The notes below the pieces were generated by a model. It was given only the letters and a program-made list of their open reading frames with translations, did not search any database and was not told where the DNA came from. The position numbers and the translations under genes are program-made. From NCBI GenBank assembly GCA_937934135.1, contig CALHAW010000042.1, forward strand, positions 1-34,994: a DNA stretch of 34,994 bases, given 5' to 3'. This document shows positions 1-8,967 of the stretch, piece after piece. The first letter of the stretch is position 1; the number at the start of each line of letters is the position of its first letter. This stretch comes from an uncultured Alphaproteobacteria bacterium. Lineage in GTDB: Bacteria; Pseudomonadota; Alphaproteobacteria; Micavibrionales; Micavibrionaceae.

Positions 1-2924
1 AAAATACCCGCCATACTGACGCGGCCTGAACTTTGACGGGCGAGTTTTGACGGTACTTGTGAAAAGGGTGTAACACCCATTTTTTGCAACTGTTCTGTTT
101 TGGCATCAAGAGGATGCGCAGAAAGATAAAAACCAACCGCTTTAAATTCAAAAGCCAGCTTTTCTAATTGATCCCAGTTTTCAACAGGAGCGTAATCTGG
201 CATTTCGCTGCCCACGGCCTCTCCACCGAACAAGCTAGCTTGTCCACTTTCACGTTCATCAGAAAGTTGCGTGGCATGACGCAGCAGCATTTCAATATTG
301 CCCTGCAACAAGGCACGGTTTGGTTCAAATTGATCAAACGCACCGGCGCAAATAAGCCCATCAAATTGGCGTTTGTTCATGACTTTATTATCAAGACGCG
401 CCATGAAATCACTCATATCTTGATAAGGTCCATTTTCATTACGCTCTGCGATGATTTTATCCATCGCCCCCTCACCCACGCCTTTTAACGCTGCAAGCGC
501 ATAACGTACCGCGCCATTTTCAACTTTAAACATCGCTTCGGATTTATTAATATCTGGCGGTAGGAGTTCCACCTCCATACGGTCCAGTTCTTGCTTAAAC
601 ACACTGAGCTTATCCGTGTTGCCGTAATCAAGCGTCATGGACGCCGCCATAAATTCAACAGGATAATTGGCCTTCAGCCACGCCGTTTGATAGGCAATAA
701 GTGCATAAGCCGCGGCATGTGATTTATTAAACCCATACCCCGCGAATTTTGCAATTTGGTCAAAAATGCCAGAGGCTTGTTCTTCTGGCACTTGGTTATT
801 GGCAAGTGAACCATCAACAAACTTCACGCGCTCTGCATCCATTTCAGCTTGGATTTTCTTACCCATCGCACGCCGTAATAAATCCGCACCGCCAAGGGTA
901 TATCCCGCCAAAATCTGTGCGGCCTGCATGACTTGTTCTTGATAGATCATAATTCCGAATGTTTCTTCAAGAATCGATTGCAATTTTGGATGCAAATAAT
1001 CTGGTTCTTCTGCTCCTGCCTTTGTTGAGATATATTTTGGAATATTATCCATTGGCCCCGGACGATAAAGCGCCACAAGCGCAATAATGTCTTCAAAGCG
1101 GTTCGGCTTCATTTTCTTTAACACATCTTTCATGCCTGAACTTTCAAGCTGGAATAAGCCTGTAGAAATCCCCTTGGCCATTAACTGGTATGATTTTTCA
1201 TCATCAAGCGGGATTTTAAGGATATCTTCAATATCGGTTCCGCTCGCCTTAATCATCTCTACAGATTTTTGAACAACGGTTAGAGTTTTCAAACCCAAGA
1301 AATCAAACTTCACCAAACCTGTCTGTTCAACATATTTCATGTTAAATTGCGTTACAGGCATGTCAGAACGTGGATCACGATAGACAGGCACCAGTTCATG
1401 AAGCGGGCGATCCCCAATAACCAATCCCGCCGCATGGGTCGACGCATGGCGATAAAGCCCTTCAAGCTTTAACGCAATATCAATTAATTTTTCTGCTGTT
1501 TCATCCTTTGCTACTTCCGCCCTAAAATCTGGATCAGCATCAAGCGCCTCTTGAAGTGTTGTCGGCGCAGCAGGATTATTAGGGATCATCTTTGCTAAGC
1601 GATCCACCAAACCATAAGGCATCTGAAGCACCCTGCCCGTATCACGCACCACCGCCCGTGCTTGTAACTTACCAAAGGTAATAATCTGCGCGACGCGATC
1701 ACGGCCATATTTTTCCTGAACGTAATTAATAACTTCGCCACGGCGATCCTGACAAAAATCAACATCAAAGTCAGGCATGGATACACGCTCTGGGTTCAAG
1801 AAACGCTCAAACAGCAAATTAAATTGAAGTGGATCAAGATCTGTAATCTTCAACGCCCACGCCACGACAGACCCCGCACCAGATCCCCGCCCCGGCCCCA
1901 CGGGAATGCCATGGTCTTTTGCCCATTGAATAAAATCCGCACAAATCAGAAAATACCCCGGAAAGCCCATATCAATAATAGTCTTAAGCTCAAATTCCAT
2001 ACGGTCAAAATAAACATCCCGCTCCGCATGGTTTTCAAACGTATCCAGTCGCCATTCTAATCCCGCTTTAACCTGCGCCCTTAATTCTTCAACCTCACCG
2101 CGCCCGCCTTCGGTTTCAAACGGCGGCAATAACGGTTCAATCGGTTTTAATAAATAAGAGCAACGCTGCATGATCTGCACGGTGTTTTGGATGGCTTCAG
2201 GGATGTCTTTAAACAACGCAACCATCTCCTCCGCAGATTTCAAATAATGCTCAGGCGTGGCTTTGCGTCTATCATCCTCGGTAATATACCGCCCTTCGGC
2301 AATACAAAGCAATGCATCATGTGCCTCATGCATATCACGGGATTTAAAATAAACATCGTTCGTCGCTACAAGGGGGATATTATGTTGATAGGCCAAATCA
2401 ATCAGCGCCGCTTCGTGAATGCCTTCTTCTTTGAGGCCATGACGTTGGAGTTCAATATAAAGCCGATCATCAAACATTTCTTTGAGCATCAGAATATCTT
2501 TTTCTTCACGAAATCCCTTTACCGCACCGCCCGTCAAGCAAATAAGTCCCGCGCTTAATGCTTTTAAGTATTCAAAACTCGTGGTTACGCCTTTGGACAC
2601 ATCGCCATCCATATAAGCATCACTAATCAGTTTTGAGAGGTTCTTATACCCCACTTCATTTTGCACCAGTAAAACAATTTGCTGCTCCGCCTCGCCAACA
2701 TTGACCTGACAGCCATAAATGGGGTGAATGCCCTTATCCATCGCCGCCATTGAAAATTCAAGCGCCCCAAACATGTTATTAGTATCTGTAACAGCCAAAG
2801 CCGAAATACCATTTAATGCGCAATGCTTAATCAAATCCTTCGGGTGCATCGCCCCTTCCGCAAGAGAATAGGCAGAATGCACATGAAGATGTACGAATTG
2901 AATGTCAGTCGTGCTGTTGGGCAT
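1..2924 (-). CDS. dnaE: DNA polymerase III subunit alpha (3' end outside window)
   Basis: This is the replicative polymerase catalytic subunit. About 974 codons are visible and the C-terminal part lies beyond base 1. The N-terminal PHP domain starts with HLHVHS (residues 12-17). The palm carries PDFDVDF (384-390) with the acidic catalytic residues, preceded by a GPGRGSGAGS motif, and FNKSHAAAYA lies further on. Two usual PHP metal ligands look replaced: TDH is TDT (46-48) and the NDxHY-type motif reads NDVYF (189-193). The PHP domain is therefore probably not an active nuclease, as in E. coli, and proofreading would need a separate epsilon subunit. The ATG at 2922-2924 is the only start that keeps the PHP motif, yet no Shine-Dalgarno precedes it. 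It is the last gene of the long minus-strand run, 53 bases after the ATP-grasp gene. Confidence 0.96.
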   Translation of the reverse strand, partial: MPNSTTDIQFVHLHVHSAYSLAEGAMHPKDLIKHCALNGISALAVTDTNNMFGALEFSMAAMDKGIHPIYGCQVNVGEAEQQIVLLVQNEVGYKNLSKLISDAYMDGDVSKGVTTSFEYLKALSAGLICLTGGAVKGFREEKDILMLKEMFDDRLYIELQRHGLKEEGIHEAALIDLAYQHNIPLVATNDVYFKSRDMHEAHDALLCIAEGRYITEDDRRKATPEHYLKSAEEMVALFKDIPEAIQNTVQIMQRCSYLLKPIEPLLPPFETEGGRGEVEELRAQVKAGLEWRLDTFENHAERDVYFDRMEFELKTIIDMGFPGYFLICADFIQWAKDHGIPVGPGRGSGAGSVVAWALKITDLDPLQFNLLFERFLNPERVSMPDFDVDFCQDRRGEVINYVQEKYGRDRVAQIITFGKLQARAVVRDTGRVLQMPYGLVDRLAKMIPNNPAAPTTLQEALDADPDFRAEVAKDETAEKLIDIALKLEGLYRHASTHAAGLVIGDRPLHELVPVYRDPRSDMPVTQFNMKYVEQTGLVKFDFLGLKTLTVVQKSVEMIKASGTDIEDILKIPLDDEKSYQLMAKGISTGLFQLESSGMKDVLKKMKPNRFEDIIALVALYRPGPMDNIPKYISTKAGAEEPDYLHPKLQSILEETFGIMIYQEQVMQAAQILAGYTLGGADLLRRAMGKKIQAEMDAERVKFVDGSLANNQVPEEQASGIFDQIAKFAGYGFNKSHAAAYALIAYQTAWLKANYPVEFMAASMTLDYGNTDKLSVFKQELDRMEVELLPPDINKSEAMFKVENGAVRYALAALKGVGEGAMDKIIAERNENGPYQDMSDFMARLDNKVMNKRQFDGLICAGAFDQFEPNRALLQGNIEMLLRHATQLSDERESGQASLFGGEAVGSEMPDYAPVENWDQLEKLAFEFKAVGFYLSAHPLDAKTEQLQKMGVTPFSQVPSKLARQSSGRVSMAGI

Positions 2925-2926
2925 AA

Positions 2927-2954
2927 TTCACAATATAGCGTTATACACTGTGAA
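2927..2954. repeat. Imperfect inverted repeat just upstream of dnaE
   Basis: TTCACA (2927-2932) pairs with TGTGAA (2949-2954), and an inner TATA/TATA pairing surrounds a short loop. It fills the gap between the ATP-grasp gene and dnaE. On the minus strand it contains TATATT, which with TCGACT 16 bases upstream could be a weak promoter placing the transcript start at or next to the dnaE ATG. It could instead be an operator or a weak transcript end; no U tract follows. Confidence 0.4.
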
Positions 2955-2977
2955 GTCGAGAGGGCTTAGGCTTTTAC

Positions 2978-4156
2978 TTAATGCGTTTGTGGGTATTTAT
3001 CGATTAAGTTTTTATAAGCCTTATATTCCTTCCAAAGAGACAGCATGCTATCGGCTTTAAAGCCACGCTTCCTATTCTTTGCACCAATCTGGTAGAGCAA
3101 TTTATACTGCTGCGCTAAGTCTTTATAGGCATTCATTAGCGTGTTTTTAGAATCCCAGACATGTGTGACCTCACCCGTTGCACCGTTAATTTCAAGGATA
3201 CGCATATTATCGCCTGTTTCCAAGTCTTTCATTGATTTAAAGCGGATATCGATACGGCCAAAATAAAATTCAGGGATCTCCTTAGTTATTTCATCAAAGC
3301 GTTCTTCCATGGCTTTCGTAATAAATTCATTGCCATTTTTAAAGATCGTTCCGCGGGAGTGCGATCCTGTAAAAGCAATACGGAACGCTTGTCCTTCGGG
3401 TAATACCATATCCCATCGATGTTCATGGCGCGGCAAATAAACATGTTTTAACAATCCCGCCCGTGGGTCATTTTCTATTAATTCTTTCAGTGACGTTTTT
3501 CCGTCACCAATAACATAAGGGAAGTATTTAAGAGTCAGGGAAATAATTTTACCTTTTTCCTCATCTGGTTGGCGCACATAAAACACGCCCCCTTCCCCTT
3601 CATAATCAACCAGTTCTTGCAGAATGAAAACTTCATCTTGCGGATATCCTTCAATATAAGGCATTAAATAAGACGCATCATAAATCGGTTGTACGCCCAT
3701 ACCACGGCACCCATTATTAGGTTTTGCAACAACTGGAAATTTAACGTTATTTTCTTTCATCAACGCAATCGCACGGTCATAGATCATCGCGGCGCTATCG
3801 TTATTTTCAATACCCACATAAGGGGCAACAAATTTCTTCGCATTACCGCTTGCGATTAAATCCAAAATCCCAACCTTAGATTCCCCAACCACGCCGCCAT
3901 TATCAAAATGCGGATTGACGATAGTCGGCAAGGTCGCACCACCATACCGAAGAGAAAGCCAAAGCCCATAGAAAAACAACGGTGTATAGAAGCGCCAGCT
4001 GGGCCAAAATTCAAAATAAGATGTGGGAGGCGCCTTTGTGTCCATCGGCGGCATTCCTTCATGAGGAACGCGTTGCGTTCTTAAACAATAATCTGGATCA
4101 TCAAAGCGCGGATCATCCGCAGGCATTTGAGCGATATCATGCTGTAGAGCAGTCAT
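2978..4156 (-). CDS. ATP-grasp carboxylate-amine ligase-like protein
   Basis: A 392-residue protein with an ATP-grasp fold. Visible signs are the nucleotide-binding strand and loop PVVAKPNNGCRGMGV, the later GRIDIRF acid, and the metal-binding end motif ILEINGATGE with its Glu and Asn. A central VIGDGKTSLKELI motif resembles the VxGDGxxxIxELI segment of cyanophycin-synthetase-type ligases. ATP-grasp enzymes generally join a carboxylate to an amine through an acyl-phosphate; the substrate here is unknown. A hydrophobic stretch near residues 52-70 might touch the membrane. The start ATG overlaps the TGA of the DedA gene (ATGA), so translation is probably coupled. Family membership is fairly sure, specific function is not. 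Confidence 0.8.
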   Translation of the reverse strand: MTALQHDIAQMPADDPRFDDPDYCLRTQRVPHEGMPPMDTKAPPTSYFEFWPSWRFYTPLFFYGLWLSLRYGGATLPTIVNPHFDNGGVVGESKVGILDLIASGNAKKFVAPYVGIENNDSAAMIYDRAIALMKENNVKFPVVAKPNNGCRGMGVQPIYDASYLMPYIEGYPQDEVFILQELVDYEGEGGVFYVRQPDEEKGKIISLTLKYFPYVIGDGKTSLKELIENDPRAGLLKHVYLPRHEHRWDMVLPEGQAFRIAFTGSHSRGTIFKNGNEFITKAMEERFDEITKEIPEFYFGRIDIRFKSMKDLETGDNMRILEINGATGEVTHVWDSKNTLMNAYKDLAQQYKLLYQIGAKNRKRGFKADSMLSLWKEYKAYKNLIDKYPQTH

Positions 4157-4737
4157 AGTTTCGTCCTTTTACTAACAATATGTTCAATTAAACGCGGCAA
4201 CAATAGCACAAGAATAATCATAAAGGCAGCCATTGGCCACCTCCATGAATGTAATTCATCAACAAAGACCTCACCCACCGTGTAAATAATACCAAAAAGT
4301 AAGCTGGTCCAAACGACGCTGGCGAAGAACACTGTGATCATAAATTTTGTAAAAGATAATCTAAAAAACCCCATCGCCGTATAAGTCGGAAGCCGCGCCC
4401 CTGGGATAAATCGCGCACCCAAAACAGCAATCACTTCACGCTTATTCAACCATTTATTTACAAGCGTTACTTTTTTACGTTCCAATAATCGTTTTGCCCA
4501 TTTGAAATGGGACGCACCATAACCCAGCCCATAAAGCCCCAAATCCCCCAACACAATACCCGCCAGCAATGAAACATAGGCCAATTCAGGCATAACATGA
4601 CCATAAGAAGAAAGTAGTGCGGCGGATGCCGTTGCCACATCTTCCAATACAAAGGTAAAAAAGAAGATTGCCAGATAAATAATAAGAGGTTTGTCTGCAA
4701 ACAATTCTGCCAATTTCATAAAATCAAGTTCGTTCAT
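4153..4737 (-). CDS. DedA family (VTT/SNARE-associated) membrane protein
   Basis: A 194-residue inner-membrane protein with several hydrophobic segments. The DedA hallmarks are present: an early acidic residue in FVLEDVAT, a glycine-rich GIVLGDLGLYGLGYG stretch, and the RFIPGAR motif followed by an amphipathic segment (LPTYTAMGF). DedA proteins are membrane transporters; several are now linked to lipid-carrier or phospholipid translocation and to envelope homeostasis. It overlaps the upstream hydrolase gene and the downstream ATP-grasp gene by 4 bases each (ATGA at both junctions), which points to one coupled unit. The substrate cannot be read from sequence. Confidence 0.9.
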   Translation of the reverse strand: MNELDFMKLAELFADKPLIIYLAIFFFTFVLEDVATASAALLSSYGHVMPELAYVSLLAGIVLGDLGLYGLGYGASHFKWAKRLLERKKVTLVNKWLNKREVIAVLGARFIPGARLPTYTAMGFFRLSFTKFMITVFFASVVWTSLLFGIIYTVGEVFVDELHSWRWPMAAFMIILVLLLPRLIEHIVSKRTKL

Positions 4738-5525
4738 CGTGTTTTCCTTACAGACTCTATCGCGCTTACAATAAGATCAGGACGCGTCCGGGGCAAGCCA
4801 TGTCCGCCTTTTTCTATTGATGTTAAAGTGAAATTTTTACAGTATTTTTTCACATACGCAACATGGGCAAAGGGGACTAAATAATCATCTTGTGCATGCA
4901 CCACATGAACAGGCGCCGTGACCTTACCCAAATGACCTTCTGTTTTCATCATATAATCAAATAACTGCATCATTTCTTCATTACTATGGCGGATAGAACG
5001 ACTTAAAATCCATTTAATAAACGGTGAATTTCCCAGTTTTTGAATAGGTAATATACGCTCCAACATTGGATCAACAGAAGATGCCACGAATACCACCCCG
5101 CTAATATCATGATGACAAGCAAGGCGTGCCACCGTCGCACCGCCCAAAGAATGCCCCACCAAGATTGGTTTTTCAAATTGTGAAAGGAAAGACGAGAGCG
5201 CCACAGAATCCGCTTCTAAATCTGGTTTTTCATGCCCACGTTTCCCAAATCCCATGCGATCAATCGCAATGATGTGGCAATCAGTTGGTGGATTTTTTAA
5301 CAAATATTCCCATCGCATTGCGTTGTCTGGTGAGCCATGAACGAGGATCACGGGTTGCCCACCCCCTGATTGAAGGCCGGTAATCTTATCATGGTTAATT
5401 TCAGAAATATTAGGATCATATAAAAGCGATTTATAGTGACGGGCCGCACCGCCAAAATCTTCAGCATATGTCGCTAAGACAACAGAAAAAGCCTCTGCAA
5501 AACTCCACTTCCATTTTTGTGACAT
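4734..5525 (-). CDS. Alpha/beta hydrolase
   Basis: A 263-residue alpha/beta-hydrolase-fold protein without a signal peptide, so probably cytoplasmic or membrane-peripheral. The oxyanion-hole motif HGSPD lies near 63-67, the nucleophile elbow is GHSLGG with Ser126, the acid is in AQDD (Asp213 or 214) and the catalytic His is in GGHG (His242). The full catalytic triad is therefore present and the enzyme should be active. It begins the coupled trio with DedA and the ATP-grasp protein, 14 bases after lolD. A Shine-Dalgarno-like AGGGA precedes the ATG. Esterase, lipase or thioesterase activity is possible; the substrate is unknown. Confidence 0.88.
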   Translation of the reverse strand: MSQKWKWSFAEAFSVVLATYAEDFGGAARHYKSLLYDPNISEINHDKITGLQSGGGQPVILVHGSPDNAMRWEYLLKNPPTDCHIIAIDRMGFGKRGHEKPDLEADSVALSSFLSQFEKPILVGHSLGGATVARLACHHDISGVVFVASSVDPMLERILPIQKLGNSPFIKWILSRSIRHSNEEMMQLFDYMMKTEGHLGKVTAPVHVVHAQDDYLVPFAHVAYVKKYCKNFTLTSIEKGGHGLPRTRPDLIVSAIESVRKTR

Positions 5526-5539
5526 TTAAAAAGCGTCCC

Positions 5540-6235
5540 TTAATAGCTCAAAATATGACCATTTTTGAGTTCTAGCACTCTATCCATACGGTCTGCAATT
5601 TGCATGTTATGAGTTGCGATGATGGCGCCGATGCCTTGTTGACGCACTAAATCCATCAATAATTCAAACACAGTTTCGGAAGTTTCGGGGTCCAAGTTAC
5701 CAGTTGGCTCATCCGCCAGCAATAATCTAGGTTTATTCGCAAGCGCACGAGCAATCGCCACACGCTGCTGCTCTCCACCCGACAACCTTGCAGGGCGGTG
5801 TTCTAAACGATGAGAAAGCTTAAGCGTTTCAAGTAATTCCTTCGCGCGTATCTCTGCATCTTTTTTGCTAATGCCTGCAATCATTTGCGGAATAACAACA
5901 TTTTCAATCGCAGAAAATTCAGGAAGTAAATAATGGAATTGATACACAAAACCGATTTTATCACGGCGTATTTTTGTACGTTGTTTATCATTCATCGCAT
6001 CGACATTACCACCGCCAATCATGATTTCACCCGCCGTCGGTTGATCAAGCAAACCGACCGCCTGAAGAAACGTAGATTTACCCGAACCACTTGGCCCAAC
6101 AAGCGCGACAATCTCTCCTGATTTAATGGCCACATCAACATTTTGAAGCACAGCTAAACTTGTTTCACCTTGATGATAAACGCGGGTTAAGTCCGTGGTT
6201 TGAAGTATATTCTTTTTTGTCTCTTTATTACTCAT
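5540..6235 (-). CDS. lolD: Lipoprotein-releasing system ATP-binding protein LolD
   Basis: This is the ATPase of the exporter that extracts lipoproteins from the inner membrane and hands them to LolA. The 231-residue ABC subunit has Walker A GPSGSGKS (47-54), Q-loop Gln99, signature LSGGEQ (151-156), Walker B LLLADEP (171-177) and the switch His209. The neighbour is decisive: its ATG sits inside the end of the LolC/E-type permease gene, an 8-base overlap. Close relatives (MacB-type, FtsE) have similar ATPases, but the pairing with a lipoprotein-releasing permease supports LolD. Confidence 0.95.
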   Translation of the reverse strand: MSNKETKKNILQTTDLTRVYHQGETSLAVLQNVDVAIKSGEIVALVGPSGSGKSTFLQAVGLLDQPTAGEIMIGGGNVDAMNDKQRTKIRRDKIGFVYQFHYLLPEFSAIENVVIPQMIAGISKKDAEIRAKELLETLKLSHRLEHRPARLSGGEQQRVAIARALANKPRLLLADEPTGNLDPETSETVFELLMDLVRQQGIGAIIATHNMQIADRMDRVLELKNGHILSY

Positions 6236-7469
6236 AACGCAATGCCTCCACGGGGTCTAATTTAGACGCACGCCATGCGGGGTATATTGTTGCCAGTACG
6301 GACAATCCAAATGCCATCAACACCACAAATAAAATATCTGACCAATCAATCACGGCAGGCAGTTGGGAAAGGAAATAAATCTCATCTGCAAACAACTCCG
6401 TCCCCGTCAACCCCTCAAGAAATTGACGAATAATTTCAATATTAGCCGCAAAAGCAATTCCTAAAATCGCACCAAATACCGTACCACCCAACCCAATACT
6501 GGCTCCCGTTAAGGTAAAAATCGACAGCATATTGCTTTGTGTTGCGCCCATCGTACGCAAAATCGCAATATCTTTGCCTTTATCCTTGACCAGCATGATC
6601 ATGGAAGAAATAATGTTGAAGGCCGCAACCAAAATAATTAACGTCAAGATCAAGAACATCACATTACGTTCAACCGCAAGCGCGGTAAGAAAAGAACTAT
6701 TGGCCTGACGCCAATCATAAATACGGGAATCTTCATCGATCACATTGGTAATTTGATCTTTAATTTGGTCGGCTTTATCAGTGCTGGTTGCCATTACCTC
6801 AATCGAATTAACGCTGTTGCCCAGCTTAAAAAACTGTTGAGCAGATTTTAAGTCCATGAAGATAAAACCGCTATTATATTCAAACATGCCCACATCAAAG
6901 ATCACACCAATAGAATATTTACGCGAACGTGGAATGGTTCCAAACGGCGACGCGCGCCCCTTCGGCGCAAGCAAAGTGATCTCATCACCAATTTTTAGGT
7001 TTAAACGCTCCGCTAAATTCACGCCAATCGCCACTTGTTGATCAATAAAATTCGTTAATTGCCCGTTCACGATAGAGTCAGAAAGGATTGGCTTGGTCGC
7101 AAAATCTTCGCGCGTCATCGCCCGTACCATCGCCCCGTTGGCGGCGCCATTAACAGATATAAGAACCTGCCCTTCAACAAGGGGGCGAACAGATTGCACT
7201 CCCTCGACTTTTTCCAGTCGGTCAACCAGACCCATGAAATTTTCAATCAGGCCGCTTTGAGAATAAACATTAAGATGCCCATTCAACCCTAAAATACGGC
7301 TTACCAATTCGGCGCGAAAACCATTCATGACCGACATCACAATAATAAGCGTTGCCACGCCCAGCATAATCCCCGCAAACGAAAATCCAGCAATCACAGA
7401 CACAAAACCTTCGGCTTTACGCGCTCGTAAATATCGCCATGCCATCATTCTTTCAAAAGGAGAAAACAT
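6228..7469 (-). CDS. lolC: Lipoprotein-releasing system transmembrane protein (LolC/LolE/LolF type)
   Basis: A 413-residue permease. It has one N-terminal membrane helix (FVSVIAGFSFAGIMLGVATLI region), a large periplasmic domain (about 50-265), and three C-terminal helices with the FtsX-like domain ending in [18 protein letters not shown], the standard family tail. Only one such permease gene lies here. Many alphaproteobacteria use a single LolC/E hybrid as a homodimer (LolF), so it could be called lolF, and the symbol is only indicative. It lies 5 bases after proS and overlaps lolD. The order proS-lolC-lolD-dnaE is typical of alphaproteobacteria. Confidence 0.93.
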   Translation of the reverse strand: MFSPFERMMAWRYLRARKAEGFVSVIAGFSFAGIMLGVATLIIVMSVMNGFRAELVSRILGLNGHLNVYSQSGLIENFMGLVDRLEKVEGVQSVRPLVEGQVLISVNGAANGAMVRAMTREDFATKPILSDSIVNGQLTNFIDQQVAIGVNLAERLNLKIGDEITLLAPKGRASPFGTIPRSRKYSIGVIFDVGMFEYNSGFIFMDLKSAQQFFKLGNSVNSIEVMATSTDKADQIKDQITNVIDEDSRIYDWRQANSSFLTALAVERNVMFLILTLIILVAAFNIISSMIMLVKDKGKDIAILRTMGATQSNMLSIFTLTGASIGLGGTVFGAILGIAFAANIEIIRQFLEGLTGTELFADEIYFLSQLPAVIDWSDILFVVLMAFGLSVLATIYPAWRASKLDPVEALRYE

Positions 7470-7474
7470 ATCTG

Positions 7475-8962
7475 TTAATACGCCTTACCAATAACGACCT
7501 TTGTGCCTTTATCATCAAATGGCATTAAGCGCGACGTTAATTTATAAGTATCTTTCAGCTTTGCAAAAGCAGGATTTTGAAGGATAGAAACATCCGTTTT
7601 CACAAAACCAACATTGCCATCTTTATAAAATGCGTCAATTTCTTCGATTGAGGAAACGTCGCGTAAATTTTCATCTCTGAATGCTTTGGCTTTCTCAAAC
7701 AGCGTGCTTTGAATATCATTTAAAATACCATGCACAGTTGCCACAAAATCTTCTTGGGAAACTGTCGCCTTGGAATCCTTACCAATATCACGGCGAACAT
7801 GGGTTAACACCCCCTCTTCCATTTCACGCCCGCCAATTTCAACACGAAGCGGAATACCTTTTTTCACTGCTCCCCACATTTTATCTGGATTACGTAAGTC
7901 ACGTGCATCGACATCGGCGCGAACACCAATAGATTTAAGTGATTTTTTAAACGCTGTACAATATTTCAGCAACGCCTCCTTATTATCATCTTTCGTGATA
8001 GGAATAATTTGTACCTGAATGGGCGCAACTTTTGGTGGCATAATCATGCCGTCATCATCTGCATGCATCATAATCATTCCCCCAATAAGACGGGTGGAAA
8101 TACCCCATGACGTTGTGTGGGCAAAGCTTTCTTTTTCATCACGCCCTTGGAATTTAACGCCAAAAGATTTGGCAAAATTTTGTCCCATATCATGCGATGT
8201 TCCTGCCTGCAGGGCTTTACCATCTTGCATCATTGCTTCCATTGTATAAGTTGCAATCGCACCAGGGAAACGCTCATCGGCTGTTTTTTCACCACGCAAC
8301 ATCGGCATCGCTAAATATTCTTCGGCAAAGTCCGCATAAGCATGCGCCATTTTCATAGCATCTTCATGTGACCCTTCTCCATCTTCAAAGGCATTATGGC
8401 CTTCTTGCCATAAAAATTCAGACGTTCGCAAGAACATGCGCGTGCGCATTTCCCACCGCATTACATTACACCACTGGTTCAATTTCATCGGCAGATCACG
8501 ATAGGACTGCACCCAACGGGACATTGAATCCCCAATAATTGTTTCTGATGTGGGGCGTATAATATAAGGCTCCTCCAACTTCGCACTTTCGGCAGGGATA
8601 AGCTTACCATCATCCCCTTTTTCAAGACGGTGATGCGTCACAACCGCGCATTCAGTGGCAAAGCCATCAACATGTTCTGCTTCACGGCTCATGAACTCAA
8701 GCGGAATCAGCAGTGGAAAATACGCATTTTGTACGCCTAAATCCTTAATAATATCATCAAAATTACGTTGAATATTCTCCCACAGCGCATAACCATAAGG
8801 CTTGATAATCATACAGCCACGCACAGGTGAGTTTTCCGCCATATCGGCGGCCTTAATCACTTGTTGATACCATTCAGGAAAATCTTCTTCGCGGGTTGGT
8901 ATAATCGCCGTTTTCGGCTTTTTGCCTTGTTGTTGCTGTTGTTTTTTTTGTGGTTTGGTCAT
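7475..8962 (-). CDS. proS: Prolyl-tRNA synthetase, eukaryote/archaeal-type
   Basis: A class II synthetase of 495 residues that charges tRNA-Pro. Motif 2 is RWEMRTRMFLRTSEFLWQEGH (169-189). Other family segments are IIRPTSET (134-141), SPVRGCMIIKPYGYALWE near the N-terminus, and motif 3 in MMHADDDGMIMPP. These match the eukaryote/archaeal ProRS form rather than the roughly 440-residue bacterial form usual in alphaproteobacteria. The protein ends in a terminal Tyr, as that form does, but the C-terminal region has no cysteines, so the zinc site seen in many relatives is absent. The N-terminus has a basic, Gln-rich tail (KKQQQQQGKK). It sits in the standard proS slot before lolC-lolD. Confidence 0.95.
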   Translation of the reverse strand: MTKPQKKQQQQQGKKPKTAIIPTREEDFPEWYQQVIKAADMAENSPVRGCMIIKPYGYALWENIQRNFDDIIKDLGVQNAYFPLLIPLEFMSREAEHVDGFATECAVVTHHRLEKGDDGKLIPAESAKLEEPYIIRPTSETIIGDSMSRWVQSYRDLPMKLNQWCNVMRWEMRTRMFLRTSEFLWQEGHNAFEDGEGSHEDAMKMAHAYADFAEEYLAMPMLRGEKTADERFPGAIATYTMEAMMQDGKALQAGTSHDMGQNFAKSFGVKFQGRDEKESFAHTTSWGISTRLIGGMIMMHADDDGMIMPPKVAPIQVQIIPITKDDNKEALLKYCTAFKKSLKSIGVRADVDARDLRNPDKMWGAVKKGIPLRVEIGGREMEEGVLTHVRRDIGKDSKATVSQEDFVATVHGILNDIQSTLFEKAKAFRDENLRDVSSIEEIDAFYKDGNVGFVKTDVSILQNPAFAKLKDTYKLTSRLMPFDDKGTKVVIGKAY

Positions 8963-8967
8963 TTTCT

